Shown: in pieces, positions 23,406-32,453 of the stretch
Layout: each line of letters opens with the position of its first letter
Position numbering within the stretch: position 1 is the first letter of the stretch
NCBI RefSeq assembly: GCF_007595705.1
Contig: NZ_NISY01000016.1
Coordinates: 1 to 64,000 of the forward strand
DNA from: Streptomyces sp. SAJ15
GTDB lineage: Bacteria; Actinomycetota; Actinomycetes; Streptomycetales; Streptomycetaceae
DNA length: 64,000 nt
Direction of reading: 5' to 3'
The notes under the pieces: model-generated
What the model saw: the letters and a program-made list of their open reading frames with translations, nothing else
What the model was told of the DNA's origin: nothing
Database searches by the model: none
Program-made: the position numbers and the translations under genes

Positions 23406-24125
23406 CTACTCCGTGACGGAGGCGCTCTCCAGCACCTCGTCGACGCGCTCCCGCCGCTCCGGGGCGTCACCGGAGAGGCCGAGCAGGAAGGCCGAGCGGT
23501 GGTCGTCGACCGAGACGAGCGTCATCCGCAGATGGAGCTGGTGGCCCTCGCCGTCGTCGACCCGGAGGGCCACCGTGTGGGCGGGCCGGTCGCTCACGGT
23601 CGTGGCCCGGGACTCCTCCAGGGTGGAGCGGCCGTCCGGGCAGAAGAACTCCGCGTTCGACCGGGCCGCCATGCGCGTCTGCCGCTCCAGGGCGGCCTCC
23701 GGGATGGCGCCGGCCCGGCCGGCGAGGACGGTGCTGCCCCCGATGCCGTCGTCCGTTCCGCCGGGCTCGCCCTCGGCGCCCGCGGGGTCCTTGACACCCA
23801 CGGCCGAGGTGAAGGCGTCGATCAGGTCCTTGCCGGACTGCTCCTTCCAGCCCTCCGGTATGGCGTACGAGATCCCGGCCGCCCGGTCCGTCACCCGCGG
23901 CCGCCCGGCCAGCACCGAGTCGTCCTCGGAGCGCGTCAGCCACCAGGCGCCGGCGGTCGCGCCCGCCACGACCAGAAGCACCGCCGCGATCACCCCGACC
24001 ACGGCCGCGCGGCGCCGGCGCGGCGGCGCGGGCGGCAGCGGGGGCAGCGGTGTCAGGGGCGGCTGGCCGAAGTGTCCGGTCTGGGGCGGGTGCGGCGGCG
24101 GGCCGACGAGGGGAGGCGTCGTCAT
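23406..24125 (-). CDS. Membrane-anchored protein with Pro-rich N-terminus
   Basis: 239 aa from ATG 24125. Residues 1-38 are Pro-rich and cytoplasmic, 39-60 (RAAVVGVIAAVLLVVAGATAGA) form a single membrane anchor, and the extracellular part (70-239) contains ISYAIPEGWKE and a beta-rich domain as in actinobacterial proteins of unknown function that follow a YAIP/GW pattern. It has one cysteine (FFCPDG). It is likely a cell-surface protein, is divergent from the M24 peptidase gene, and no enzymatic motif is seen. Confidence 0.7.
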   Translation of the reverse strand: MTTPPLVGPPPHPPQTGHFGQPPLTPLPPLPPAPPRRRRAAVVGVIAAVLLVVAGATAGAWWLTRSEDDSVLAGRPRVTDRAAGISYAIPEGWKEQSGKDLIDAFTSAVGVKDPAGAEGEPGGTDDGIGGSTVLAGRAGAIPEAALERQTRMAARSNAEFFCPDGRSTLEESRATTVSDRPAHTVALRVDDGEGHQLHLRMTLVSVDDHRSAFLLGLSGDAPERRERVDEVLESASVTE

Positions 24126-24310
24126 GCCCCCAGCCTCCCGGTGCCGCCCGGCCCCGACCTGAGCGTTCGTACTCACTCCCGTACTCAGTTCCCCCGGCTG
24201 GCGCAGCGATCGTGACAGTCCGCGTCCGCGCGGGCGCGGAACGCGCGCGGGGGTGAACGGAGTGATGTCTTCCTGTCGCGGGCGCGGCGCCCCCGCGCGA
24301 TGCTGGCCGC

Positions 24311-25414
24311 ATGACCCTCGTCGACTACTCCGTTCGCATGGAACGCGCGCTCCGCGCGGCCGCCGAAGCCGGCCTGGCCGGGCTCATCGTGATGCCCGGC
24401 CCCGACCTGGCGCATCTGTGTGGCTACGCCCCCACCGCGGTCACCGAGCGGCTCACCGCGCTGCTGCTCACCCCGGACCGCAAGGCCCGGTTGCTGGTGC
24501 CGGTCCTGGAGCGCCCCGAAGCGGAGGCCGCGGTCGGCAGCGCGCCGGTGGAGGTGACCGGCTGGATGGACGGCAACGACCCGTACGAGGATCTCGCCGA
24601 GCTGCTCCCCGCCCAGGGGCGGTTCGGCATCTCGGACAGCGCCTGGGCGGCGCATCTGCTGGGTCTCCAGCGCAAGCTGCCGGGCACCGCGTACTCCGCG
24701 TTCAGCGAGGTGCTGCCGATGCTGCGGGCGGTCAAGGACGGTTACGAGGTGGACCGGCTGGCCGCCGCGGGCGCTGCCGCCGACGCCACCTTCGAGCGGA
24801 TCGTCGAGATGCGGTTCTCCGGCCGGCGTGAGCGGGAGGTCGCCGACGACCTGGCCGCCCTGTTGCTGGAACACGGCCACAGCCAGGTGGACTTCACCAT
24901 CGTCGGCTCCGGCCCGAACGGGGCCAACCCGCACCACGACTCCGGCGACCGGATCATCGAGGACGGCGACATGGTCGTGCTCGACTTCGGCGGCCTGAAG
25001 GACGGCTACGGCTCCGACACCACCCGCACCGTCCACGTCGGCGAGCCGACCCCGGAGGAGCGGAAGATCCACGAGGTGGTGCGCGAGGCCCAGCAGGCCG
25101 CCTTCGAGGCGGTGCGGCCCGGGGCCGCCTGCCAGGACATCGACCGCGTGGCCCGCAAGGTCATCGGCGAGGCCGGCTACGGCGAGTACTTCATCCACCG
25201 CACCGGCCACGGCATCGGCGTCACCACGCACGAGCCGCCGTACATGGTCGAGGGCGAACACCTGCCGCTGGTCCCCGGCATGTGCTTCTCCATCGAGCCG
25301 GGCATCTACCTGCCGGGCCGCTTCGGGGTGCGCATCGAGGACATCGTGGTGTGCACGGAGACGGGGGCGCGGCGGCTGAACAACACGGCGCGGGAGCTTC
25401 GGATCGTGTCCTAG
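24311..25414 (+). CDS. M24-family aminopeptidase (Xaa-Pro dipeptidase type)
   Basis: 367 aa. The N-terminal creatinase-like domain (1-140) is followed by the pita-bread catalytic domain. The five metal ligands of M24 are visible: Asp in VVLDFGG, Asp in GYGSDTTRT, His in HRTGHGIG, Glu in SIEPGIY and Glu in VRIEDIV. It hydrolyses N-terminal residues from proline-containing peptides using two metal ions in the cytoplasm. ATG 24311 gives the family start. It is followed by an XRE regulator in the same direction. Confidence 0.92.
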   Translation: MTLVDYSVRMERALRAAAEAGLAGLIVMPGPDLAHLCGYAPTAVTERLTALLLTPDRKARLLVPVLERPEAEAAVGSAPVEVTGWMDGNDPYEDLAELLPAQGRFGISDSAWAAHLLGLQRKLPGTAYSAFSEVLPMLRAVKDGYEVDRLAAAGAAADATFERIVEMRFSGRREREVADDLAALLLEHGHSQVDFTIVGSGPNGANPHHDSGDRIIEDGDMVVLDFGGLKDGYGSDTTRTVHVGEPTPEERKIHEVVREAQQAAFEAVRPGAACQDIDRVARKVIGEAGYGEYFIHRTGHGIGVTTHEPPYMVEGEHLPLVPGMCFSIEPGIYLPGRFGVRIEDIVVCTETGARRLNNTARELRIVS

Positions 25415-25524
25415 GGGCGACGACCGGCCGCACGACGGACCCGCCGGCGGTGGGCCGTCGTGCGGTACAACCCGGTGGTGTCCAGGCGTACATTGCGAGG
25501 GTCAGCACGCAAGGGGAGCCAGTG

Positions 25525-26745
25525 ATGCCCGAGAGCACCGACAAGCACATCGGGGCCCGCATGCGCGAGTTCCGTGCCATCCGCGACTTCTCCCTCGCCG
25601 AATTGAGCCGCCGCGCCCACGTGTCGACCAGCCAGTTGTGCCGCGTCGAGAACGGCGAACAGCCCGCCAGCCCTTCCGTACTCGCCTCCGTCGCCCGCGC
25701 GTTGGGCGTCACGCTGTCCGTGCTGCACGGTCAGCCGTACATCCACATGCTCCAGAAGGACCAGCTCGACCGTCTGCTGGCGCCCATCAGCAGCGCTCTG
25801 GACGCATGGGACATCCCGCCGGATGACGACGTCCCGCCGCGCTCGCTCGACGACCTCGCCACGGACACGGCGGACGTCGCCGCCAAGCGGGCGCGGGGCG
25901 AGTTCGGGGCCGTGGCGGAGGCGCTGCCGGCCCTGATCGCCGATGCCGCGATCGCCGTGCAGACGTACACGGCGCCCGGCCGGGACCGCGAGCGGGCACA
26001 CAACCTCCAGGCCGAGATCGCCCGCACCACGGCGATCGTGGCGTATCGGCTCGGCTACATGGACCTCGCCCGGCTCGCGCTGGCCCGCATGGCCGTCGCG
26101 GCGCCGGAGTCCGGGGACCCGCGACAGGTCGCCGTCGAGCGGTACGAGCGGGCCGTCATCACCCATGCCGAGACGTCGCGCCCGGACCGGGGGGTGGCGC
26201 TGATGCGGCAGGCGCTGCGCGACCTGCACGACGACGGGGACCCGGCGACCCTCGCGGTACGGGGCACCCTGCTGCTGCGCGCCTCGGCCCTCTCCGCCGT
26301 GCAGAAGGACCATGCCGCAGCGGGGGACTGGCTGGGCCAGGCGAACGACCTCGCCGAGGCCGCCGCCGCCGCGGACGCCGCCGAGGACCCGCCGGGCACG
26401 CGGTACGCCCTCGCCTTCGGAGCGTTGAACGTGGCCCTCGGGCGCCTCGACGTCGCCCTCTACCAGGACGACCACGAGGAAGCGCTGCGGGTGGCGTCCG
26501 ACGTGCGGTTGCCCGGCTCCTACCAGCCGACACGGGTCGCGGGATTCCTGATCCGCAAGGCCGGCGCGGAGGCGTGGACGGCGCGCCACGAGGAGGCGCT
26601 CACCTCGCTGGAGCAGGCTCGGGACGCCGCGCCGCAGCTGACGCGCTACCACCCCGAGGTGCACCAGACCGTTGGGACGCTGCTGCGTGCCCGACAGCGG
26701 GCGCCTCGACGACTGCGTGAGTTCGCCCAGTGGAGCGGCATTTAG
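25525..26745 (+). CDS. XRE-type regulator with TPR-like C-terminus
   Basis: 406 aa from ATG 25525 (AAGGGGAG upstream). Residues 10-70 are a Cro/CI HTH (IGARMREFRAIRDFSLAELSRRAHVSTSQLCRVENGEQPAS). The remaining 330 residues are all-helical with Ala-rich repeats (RLGYMDLARLALARMAVAA), as in TPR-containing Streptomyces regulators of the XRE family. The C-terminal repeats usually bind a peptide or protein. It is followed by the cysteine-rich protein at 26858, a possible partner. Confidence 0.82.
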   Translation: MPESTDKHIGARMREFRAIRDFSLAELSRRAHVSTSQLCRVENGEQPASPSVLASVARALGVTLSVLHGQPYIHMLQKDQLDRLLAPISSALDAWDIPPDDDVPPRSLDDLATDTADVAAKRARGEFGAVAEALPALIADAAIAVQTYTAPGRDRERAHNLQAEIARTTAIVAYRLGYMDLARLALARMAVAAPESGDPRQVAVERYERAVITHAETSRPDRGVALMRQALRDLHDDGDPATLAVRGTLLLRASALSAVQKDHAAAGDWLGQANDLAEAAAAADAAEDPPGTRYALAFGALNVALGRLDVALYQDDHEEALRVASDVRLPGSYQPTRVAGFLIRKAGAEAWTARHEEALTSLEQARDAAPQLTRYHPEVHQTVGTLLRARQRAPRRLREFAQWSGI

Positions 26746-26857
26746 CGCGACACGCCGTCGAGGTCAAGGCTTCGGCGTCCCCACCATGGGGACGCCGGGG
26801 CCCTTCCCCGTCGACACGATGTCAGGGTCAGCGCGCCAACCCGGACAGGAGCCGACC

Positions 26858-27529
26858 ATGACGACCGGAACGCCACCGTGGACACCTCCCGACGGTCCCG
26901 GGACCGGGGTGCAGCCCGCCGGGCTGTGGTGGGACGCGGTGAAGGTGCCCGCCGTGATCGCCGCGCGGGCGCTCGATCTGCTGGGCGAGGAGGACCGCGG
27001 ACCCGTCGTCGAGGACCCGTACGGCGCCGTCTGGTACTGGCTCGTGCCGCCCGGGGCCGCCGCGGACTGGACCATCCATCGGGTCCTGGCGCGCGGCTCC
27101 CACCTCGCGCTGCCGCCGCGCGGGCGCGTCCGGGGGCCGGGGCCGCACTGGCGGGTGGCCCCGGACGGCCGGGGCGGGTTCACCGACGCCGAGCGACTGC
27201 ACACCGCCCTGCGGGCCGCGAACGCGTGCTTCAAGGTCTGCCTCGGCTGCCAGCGGCTGACCGACGAGCCGGTCGAGTTGGCGGTGATCCACGGCGCCGG
27301 CGCGGGCCGTACGCACTACGCCTGCCCCGCCTGCGCGCCGCGCTTCCCGCGGCGGCGGGACCCGCTGGTGGACCCGGCCGCCGTCCGGCGGGCGATCGGC
27401 GAGCGGCGGACCTGGCGGGCGGCGATCGTCCATCTCACCGAGTGCGCCGACTGCCGCGCGTCCGATCGGGGATGCGCGGCGGGGCGGAGGCTGCTGCGGG
27501 CACACCGCGCGGCGCTCGGCGGCGGGTGA
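26858..27529 (+). CDS. Cysteine-rich cytoplasmic protein, unknown function
   Basis: 223 aa from ATG 26858 with GGACAGGAG upstream. The first half (VPAVIAARALDLLGEEDRGPVVEDPYGAVWYWLVPP) looks globular. The second half has three cysteine groups, CFKVCLGCQR, YACPAC and ECADC...RGC, that could bind zinc. It lies 112 nt downstream of the XRE regulator on the same strand, and in streptomycetes such XRE genes often travel with a small partner. No known family is assigned. Confidence 0.62.
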   Translation: MTTGTPPWTPPDGPGTGVQPAGLWWDAVKVPAVIAARALDLLGEEDRGPVVEDPYGAVWYWLVPPGAAADWTIHRVLARGSHLALPPRGRVRGPGPHWRVAPDGRGGFTDAERLHTALRAANACFKVCLGCQRLTDEPVELAVIHGAGAGRTHYACPACAPRFPRRRDPLVDPAAVRRAIGERRTWRAAIVHLTECADCRASDRGCAAGRRLLRAHRAALGGG

Positions 27530-27535
27530 GCGGTC

Positions 27536-28534
27536 CTACGGGACCAGCACCACCTTGCCGATCGTGCCGCGGGTCTCCAGGGCCGTGTGGGCCCTGGCGG
27601 CCTCGGCCAGCGGGAAGCGGTGGACCAGGGGCACGAGGCGGCCGGAGGCGGCCTCGGCCATGGCCTTCTCCTCCAGTTCACGGACGGCGCCGGGCCGGCT
27701 GACGAACGCGCGCCACTCCGCGGTCTCCAGGACGGAGAGGGAGGTGACGCCGAGCTCGGCGAGCTCCTCCGCGGTGAGCTTCAGCGGGCCGCCGCCGGAC
27801 CAGCCGTAGACGAGGTGGCGGCCGCCGGGGGCGAGCAGCCCCACCGCGTCGCGGGCCACGTCGCCGCCGACGGCGTCGAAGAGGGCGGTGGCCGCGCGCT
27901 CGCGGCCACCGAGGGCCGCGCGCACCTGGGCGGTCCAGTCGTCGGCGGTGTAGTCGACGGCGACGTCGGCGCCGAGCTCGCGCACCCGGGCGACCTTCTC
28001 CGGGCCGCCGGCGAGGCCGATGACGGTGGCGCCCACGTTCTTGGCGTGCTGGACGAGCAGCGAGCCGATGCCGCCGGCGGCCGCGGTGACGATCGCGACG
28101 TCGTCCGCGGTGAGATCGGAGAAGCGCAGCACGGCCATGGTGGTGCGGCCGGTGCCGATCATGGCGATGGCGTGGTCCTCGCGCAGGCCGTCGGGCAGCT
28201 CGTGGAGCTTCTCCACGGCGACGACGGCCTTCTCCGCGTATCCGCCGGGTGCCAGGCCCAGATGGGCGACGACGCGGCGGCCCAGCCACCGCTGGTCGAC
28301 GCCCTCGCCGAGCGCGTCGACGGTGCCGGCGACCTCCCGGCCGGGGATGGTGGGCAGCTGCGGCGGCTCGGGGTACGGGCCCAGCTCGCCCTGGCGCAGC
28401 GCGGTGTCGAGCACGTGCACGCCGGCGGCGGCGACGACGACGCGGACCTGGCCGGGGGCGGGCTCGGGGTCGGCGACCCGCTCGTAGGCGAGGTTCTCGG
28501 CCGGGCCGAAGGCGTGGAGGCGAATGGCGTGCAT
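27536..28534 (-). CDS. Quinone-oxidoreductase-type MDR dehydrogenase, probable SoxR target
   Basis: 332 aa. A medium-chain reductase with a GroES-like N-terminus (HAIRLHAFGPAENLAY) and Rossmann domain AAAGGIGSLLVQHAKNVGA. The zinc ligands of alcohol dehydrogenases are absent, so it is of the zeta-crystallin/quinone reductase type, reducing quinones or enones with NADPH. It follows the LLM oxidoreductase with a 64-nt gap. From memory, an enzyme of this kind in this chromosomal neighbourhood of S. coelicolor (SCO4266) is a SoxR regulon member. The SoxR-like box at 29577-29596 would control both genes. Confidence 0.88.
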   Translation of the reverse strand: MHAIRLHAFGPAENLAYERVADPEPAPGQVRVVVAAAGVHVLDTALRQGELGPYPEPPQLPTIPGREVAGTVDALGEGVDQRWLGRRVVAHLGLAPGGYAEKAVVAVEKLHELPDGLREDHAIAMIGTGRTTMAVLRFSDLTADDVAIVTAAAGGIGSLLVQHAKNVGATVIGLAGGPEKVARVRELGADVAVDYTADDWTAQVRAALGGRERAATALFDAVGGDVARDAVGLLAPGGRHLVYGWSGGGPLKLTAEELAELGVTSLSVLETAEWRAFVSRPGAVRELEEKAMAEAASGRLVPLVHRFPLAEAARAHTALETRGTIGKVVLVP

Positions 28535-28598
28535 GGTGTTCTCCAGGGTGGGGTCGTCGGGGAGGGGGGAGAGGGGCGCTGACGGGGGCGCGGCGGGC

Positions 28599-29561
28599 TC
28601 AGAGCAGCGCAGCCGCCTCCGCCAGGAGCTCGTACTGCTGCCGCCAGTTCTCGGCGGGCGTGCTGAGCACGATCCGGGCGGCGCCCGCCTCGGCGTACGC
28701 GGCCAACTGCTCGGCGGCCTGAGCCGGTTCGCCGCCGATCATCACGGCTCCGGCCTGGTCGGCCGGGACCCCGTAGGTCTCGGAGACCAGCCTGGTCACC
28801 TGCTCGCGGGGCCGGGTGGCGGGGCCGAGGCCGAAGGGCAGGGCGACCGAGACGCCGGGCTGCTGCGCGCGGCCGACGCCGGCGGCGAGCTCGGCCAGCA
28901 CCTCGCGGCCGGTGGCGAGTTGGCGCGGCGGGGCGAGGGACGGGAACCACTGGGCGCCGTACTGGACGGCGCGGCGCAGCGCGGCCGCCGAGGTGCCGCC
29001 GATGAGCAGCGGCGGGGCGTCGACCTTGGGGGTGAGGGTGAGCTCCGGCGTGCCGGGGTGGTCGGTGAGGCGTACCGGCTCGCCGGAGAGCAGCTCGGGC
29101 ATCAGGTCGAGCGCGCGGTCGAAGAGCCGGTCCCGGTCCTCGTAGGCGAGGCCGGCGGCCTGCCAGGCGGTGGTGTCGCGCACCCCGCCGCGCCAGCGGG
29201 CGCGGGGGCCGGTGCCGCCGGAGCCGACCCCGAGCAGCACCCGGCCCCCGGAGAAGTGCTGGAGGGTGGCGAGGCGCTGGGCGGTCTGGACGACGGGGTG
29301 CAGCGGCAGGTGCAGCACACCGAAGCCGATTCCGATGCGCTCGGTGACGGCGGCGGCGGTGGCCAGCGTCAGCCCGGACTCGACCATCGTGGTGCGGCCG
29401 ACGAGGTGGTCGCCGGTCCATACGTGGGCGAATCCGAGCTCCTCGGCCCGCCGCGCGGCGGCCGTGATCTCGGCCGCCGTGCCGCCGGGCTCGGGGCCCA
29501 CCGAGGGGAGGAACACGCCGATCTCTGGCTTGCCTGCTGGTGTCTTCGCCGTCTGCCTCAT
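28599..29561 (-). CDS. LLM-class flavin/F420-dependent oxidoreductase
   Basis: 320 aa. A TIM-barrel luciferase-like protein: EIGVFLPSVGPEP at the first strand, AEELGFAHVWTGDHL, GRVLLGVGSGG and PPLLIGGTSAAALRRAVQYGAQWF. The last two are the usual cofactor phosphate-binding elements of F420-dependent members. The substrate is unknown. Its start is only 15 nt from a SoxR-type operator, so it is probably the first gene of a redox-stress operon with the downstream quinone reductase. Confidence 0.87.
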   Translation of the reverse strand: MRQTAKTPAGKPEIGVFLPSVGPEPGGTAAEITAAARRAEELGFAHVWTGDHLVGRTTMVESGLTLATAAAVTERIGIGFGVLHLPLHPVVQTAQRLATLQHFSGGRVLLGVGSGGTGPRARWRGGVRDTTAWQAAGLAYEDRDRLFDRALDLMPELLSGEPVRLTDHPGTPELTLTPKVDAPPLLIGGTSAAALRRAVQYGAQWFPSLAPPRQLATGREVLAELAAGVGRAQQPGVSVALPFGLGPATRPREQVTRLVSETYGVPADQAGAVMIGGEPAQAAEQLAAYAEAGAARIVLSTPAENWRQQYELLAEAAALL

Positions 29562-29576
29562 GTCTCCAAGCCTCCA

Positions 29577-29596
29577 ACTTCAACTTGGGTTGAGGT
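29577..29596 (-). promoter_or_regulatory. SoxR-like (MerR-family) operator
   Basis: Read on the minus strand: ACCTCAACCCAAGTTGAAGT. It has CCTCAA-N6-TTGAAG, compared with the classical SoxR box CCTCAA-N6-TTGAGG, and is a 20-bp dyad with one mismatch. A CTTGAC -35-like hexamer overlaps its upstream end, as expected of MerR-type promoters. Confidence 0.6.
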
Positions 29597-29638
29597 CAAG
29601 TGATCTCCGGGTGTGACGACGCTCACCTGGGGGTCCGC

Positions 29639-30823
29639 TCACCCGGCGCGCTCGCTCAACGCCCGGTCGCCGGAGACGCGTTCGCCCAGGGCGCTCGCGA
29701 CCGCCTCCAGGGCGCTGCTGAACGACACCTCCGAGAGCACGCCCGGCGCCGCCACCTGATCACCCGCCAGATAGACGCCGTCGCCGCGGTCCACCGCCGG
29801 CCGGTCCCGCCAGGTGCGTCCGGGCAGGTCCACCGCGCCGGTGCGGCCGCCCGCCAGGGCCTCCCGACGGTACGTCACCCGCTCACGCCAGCCAGGGAAG
29901 CCCAGGTCCAGCAGGCGTTCGGCGCGCGCGACACCGGCCTCCCGCCCGGTGCCGGGCGCGACGGGCAGCTGGGCCTGGACCAGCTGCTCCCCGGCCGGGG
30001 CCAGCGTCGGGTCCTGGGCGGTGAAGCGCTCGATCCAGCCGGGCGCGTCCAGGTCCGAGACGACGAAGGCGTCGCCGCGCCGGGTGCGCAGCCCGAGGTC
30101 GAGCAGCGCGCAGCGGCCGCTCTCCCAGCTCAGCGAGGGGTCGCCGAGCAGTCCGCGGGCCGCGTCCAGCGAGGTCGCGACGATCACCGGGCCGTGGCCG
30201 GCCGGCAGCGCGTCCAGGGAGCCGACCCGGGCCCCGGTCTCGATCCGGACGCCGAGCGCGCGGGCGTGGTCGGCCATCCGTCCGATCATCGTGCCCCAGC
30301 CGCCGCGGACGTACGTCGCCTCCGGCGGCAGCGAGGTGACGCGCCGCAGCCGCTCCTGCACGAAGGCCGCCGACAGTCGCCCGGGGTCGTGGTGGAAGAG
30401 CGCGACGGCCATGAAGTGGGCCGCGGCCCGCGCCCCGGCCTCGCCGACCCGCCCGGCCGCCCAGCTCGCGAAGTCGGCGTCGACGGGTGCCTCCTTGTGG
30501 CGCGCCAGCCGGAGCAGGGCGAGCGGCGGTACGCGGTGCAGCCGCCCGGCGCGGTGGAAGCGGAACCGGGCCGCCTCGCGCGGCGGGACGGCCGCGAGCT
30601 CGCCGAGCAGGCCGCGCCGCTTCAGCCACGACCAGTGCGGGCCGCGGTTGTACAGCGCGTGCGGGCCCTCGTTGGTGCGGTACGGGCCGTCGGCGGTGCG
30701 GGCCCGGCCGCCGAGGGCGCGGTGCGCCTCGTACAGGGTCACCCGGGCCCCCGCCTCCGCGCCGCCGATGGCCGCGACGAGCCCGGCGAAGCCGCCGCCG
30801 ACGACGGTGATGTGCTGCTGCAT
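29639..30823 (-). CDS. FAD-dependent amine-oxidase/phytoene-desaturase-like protein
   Basis: 394 aa. The N-terminal dinucleotide motif is ITVVGGGFAGLVAAIGGAEAGARVTLYEA, followed by GGRARTADGPYRTNEGPHALY, the second FAD-contacting element of the flavin amine oxidase/desaturase superfamily. The C-terminal FAD motif is DGVYLAGDQVAAPGVLSEVSFSSALEA. The substrate is unknown; related proteins oxidise amines or isoprenoid chains. It stands 77 nt upstream of the LLM gene but on the far side of the SoxR-like box, so it probably has its own promoter. Confidence 0.85.
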   Translation of the reverse strand: MQQHITVVGGGFAGLVAAIGGAEAGARVTLYEAHRALGGRARTADGPYRTNEGPHALYNRGPHWSWLKRRGLLGELAAVPPREAARFRFHRAGRLHRVPPLALLRLARHKEAPVDADFASWAAGRVGEAGARAAAHFMAVALFHHDPGRLSAAFVQERLRRVTSLPPEATYVRGGWGTMIGRMADHARALGVRIETGARVGSLDALPAGHGPVIVATSLDAARGLLGDPSLSWESGRCALLDLGLRTRRGDAFVVSDLDAPGWIERFTAQDPTLAPAGEQLVQAQLPVAPGTGREAGVARAERLLDLGFPGWRERVTYRREALAGGRTGAVDLPGRTWRDRPAVDRGDGVYLAGDQVAAPGVLSEVSFSSALEAVASALGERVSGDRALSERAG

Positions 30824-30922
30824 GGACGTTCCCTCCCACGGTGGGGTCGATCGTTTCGCCGGTACGACGGACGGGGCGGCCGCGGGCGTGACATCCAGGC
30901 GTTGTCAGTGGCGTAGGTCACG

Positions 30923-31654
30923 ATGGGGGGCATGGCGAGCGACGGCACGGGCAGGGGCGACGGCAAGGGCAGGGGTGGCGGCGGTGGGAAGGCGGTGCGG
31001 GCGGCGCGGCGGGCGGAGGTCGTGCTGCCGCCGCTGCGGCCGTACGACGGCGGGGCGGCCTGGGAGCGGGAAGGGGACTACGACGGCCTGGAGTTCGCTG
31101 ACACGGACTTCGGCGGCCGGGACGCGCGCGGCGCGCGCTTCCTCGACTGCGCGCTGCGGCGCTGCGCCCTGGACGAGGCGGTGCTGAGCCGGGCCCGCCT
31201 CATCGACTCCGTGCTCACGGAGGTGCGCGGGGTCGGCGCCGACCTGTCCGAGGCGCGGCTGCGCGAGGTGGAGGTGCGCGACGCGCGGCTGGGCGGGGTC
31301 CAGCTGTACGGCGCGGAGCTGGAGCGGGTGGTGTTCCGCGGCGGCAAGATCGACTATCTGAACCTGCGGCAGGCCCGGCTGACCGACGTCGTCTTCGAGG
31401 GCTGCGTCCTGGTCGAGCCGGACTTCGCCGGTGCCCGGCTGGAGCGCGTCGCCTTCGTGGACGCCACGCTGACGGGGGCCGACTTCAGCGGCGCGGCGAT
31501 GACGGACGTGGACCTGCGGGCGGCGGCCGGGCTCGACATCGCGCGTGGCGTCGACGGGCTCGCGGGAGCGGCGATCAGCCCGGGGCAACTGCTGGAGCTG
31601 GCCCCGGTGTTCGCGGCCCGGATGGGGGTGCGGGTGCTGGCGCCGGGGGACTGA
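30923..31654 (+). CDS. Pentapeptide-repeat protein
   Basis: 243 aa (start at ATG 30923; ATG 30932 is equally possible). From about residue 50 the sequence follows the five-residue A(D/N)LXX rhythm: GRDARGARFLDCALRRCAL, ADLSEARLREVEVRDARLGGVQLYGAELERVVF. This folds into a right-handed quadrilateral beta-helix. Some family members protect DNA gyrase by mimicking DNA, but no partner can be named here. The N-terminal 45 residues are Gly/Arg-rich. Confidence 0.88.
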   Translation: MGGMASDGTGRGDGKGRGGGGGKAVRAARRAEVVLPPLRPYDGGAAWEREGDYDGLEFADTDFGGRDARGARFLDCALRRCALDEAVLSRARLIDSVLTEVRGVGADLSEARLREVEVRDARLGGVQLYGAELERVVFRGGKIDYLNLRQARLTDVVFEGCVLVEPDFAGARLERVAFVDATLTGADFSGAAMTDVDLRAAAGLDIARGVDGLAGAAISPGQLLELAPVFAARMGVRVLAPGD

Positions 31655-31680
31655 CGAGGCCGGCGCGACCGCCGGGGCTC

Positions 31681-32178
31681 CTAGGTGCGGGGGAAGCGCG
31701 CCTGCAGCTCCCAGATCGCGGGGTTGTCGCCCAGGCCCTCGTGCATGTCGACCAGGTCGGCGATCAGGTCGTGCAGGAAGTCACGCGCCTCGCGGCGCAG
31801 GGCGGCGTGGTTGAAGGTCAGCGGGGGCTCCTCGACCGGCACCCAGTCGGCGGTGACGTCGACCCACCCGAAGCGGCGCTCGAACAGCATCCGGTCCGTC
31901 GACTCGGTGAAGTCCAGCTCCGCGTGTTGGCGCCGCGCGGAGCGGCTCCCCTGCGGGTCGCGGTCGAGCAGCTCGACGATGTCGCACAGCGCCCACGCGA
32001 AGTCGAGCACGGGCACCCATCCCCAGGCTGTGGACAGCTCGCGGTCGGTCTCGGTGTCGGCGAGGTAGACGTCGCCGCAGAACAGGTCGTGGCGCAGGGC
32101 GTGCACATCCGCCCTGCGGTAGTCGGTCTGCGGGGGGTCGGGGAAGCGCCGGGAGAGGGAGTAGCCGAGGTCGATCAC
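31681..32178 (-). CDS. Conserved acidic protein, unknown function
   Basis: About 165 aa from GTG 32178; the start is uncertain because no ribosome binding site is seen, and upstream in-frame starts reach 32256 next to the GCCGCCC repeat. The sequence is acidic and aromatic (STAWGWVPVLDFAWALCDIVELL, FGWVDVTADWVP, FLHDLIADLVDMHEGLG) and looks globular and cytoplasmic. No family is recognised. It converges with the pentapeptide gene (26 nt) and is divergent from the dehydrogenase at 32454. Confidence 0.6.
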   Translation of the reverse strand: MIDLGYSLSRRFPDPPQTDYRRADVHALRHDLFCGDVYLADTETDRELSTAWGWVPVLDFAWALCDIVELLDRDPQGSRSARRQHAELDFTESTDRMLFERRFGWVDVTADWVPVEEPPLTFNHAALRREARDFLHDLIADLVDMHEGLGDNPAIWELQARFPRT

Positions 32179-32261
32179 GGGGTCGATGGTGTCACGCCAC
32201 CGGCCCACCCGCCGCCACGGGCCGCCCGCCGTCACGGGGTCACGGGCCGCCGCCACTATGA

Positions 32262-32330
32262 GCCGCCCGCCGCCCGCCGCCCGCCGCCCGCCGCCCGCCG
32301 CCCGCCGCCCGCCGCCCGCCGCCCGCCGCC
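32262..32330. repeat. Heptanucleotide tandem repeat (GCCGCCC)n
   Basis: Nine full copies and one partial copy of GCCGCCC run without interruption. They lie between divergent genes, 124 nt upstream of the dehydrogenase start. A unit that is not a multiple of three, placed in a promoter region, could vary by slippage. GGGGGC tracts follow directly after. Confidence 0.9.
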
Positions 32331-32453
32331 AGGGGCGGGGGCGGGGGCGGGTCGTAACGGCCGGCCGTCGGGAGAGGGGAATAGGGCCGCAGAAACGGAG
32401 GTTGCCTCCGGGTGTGGGCCGGTCGGCCCCCGATGACGAGGAGTGGAGAGAGC

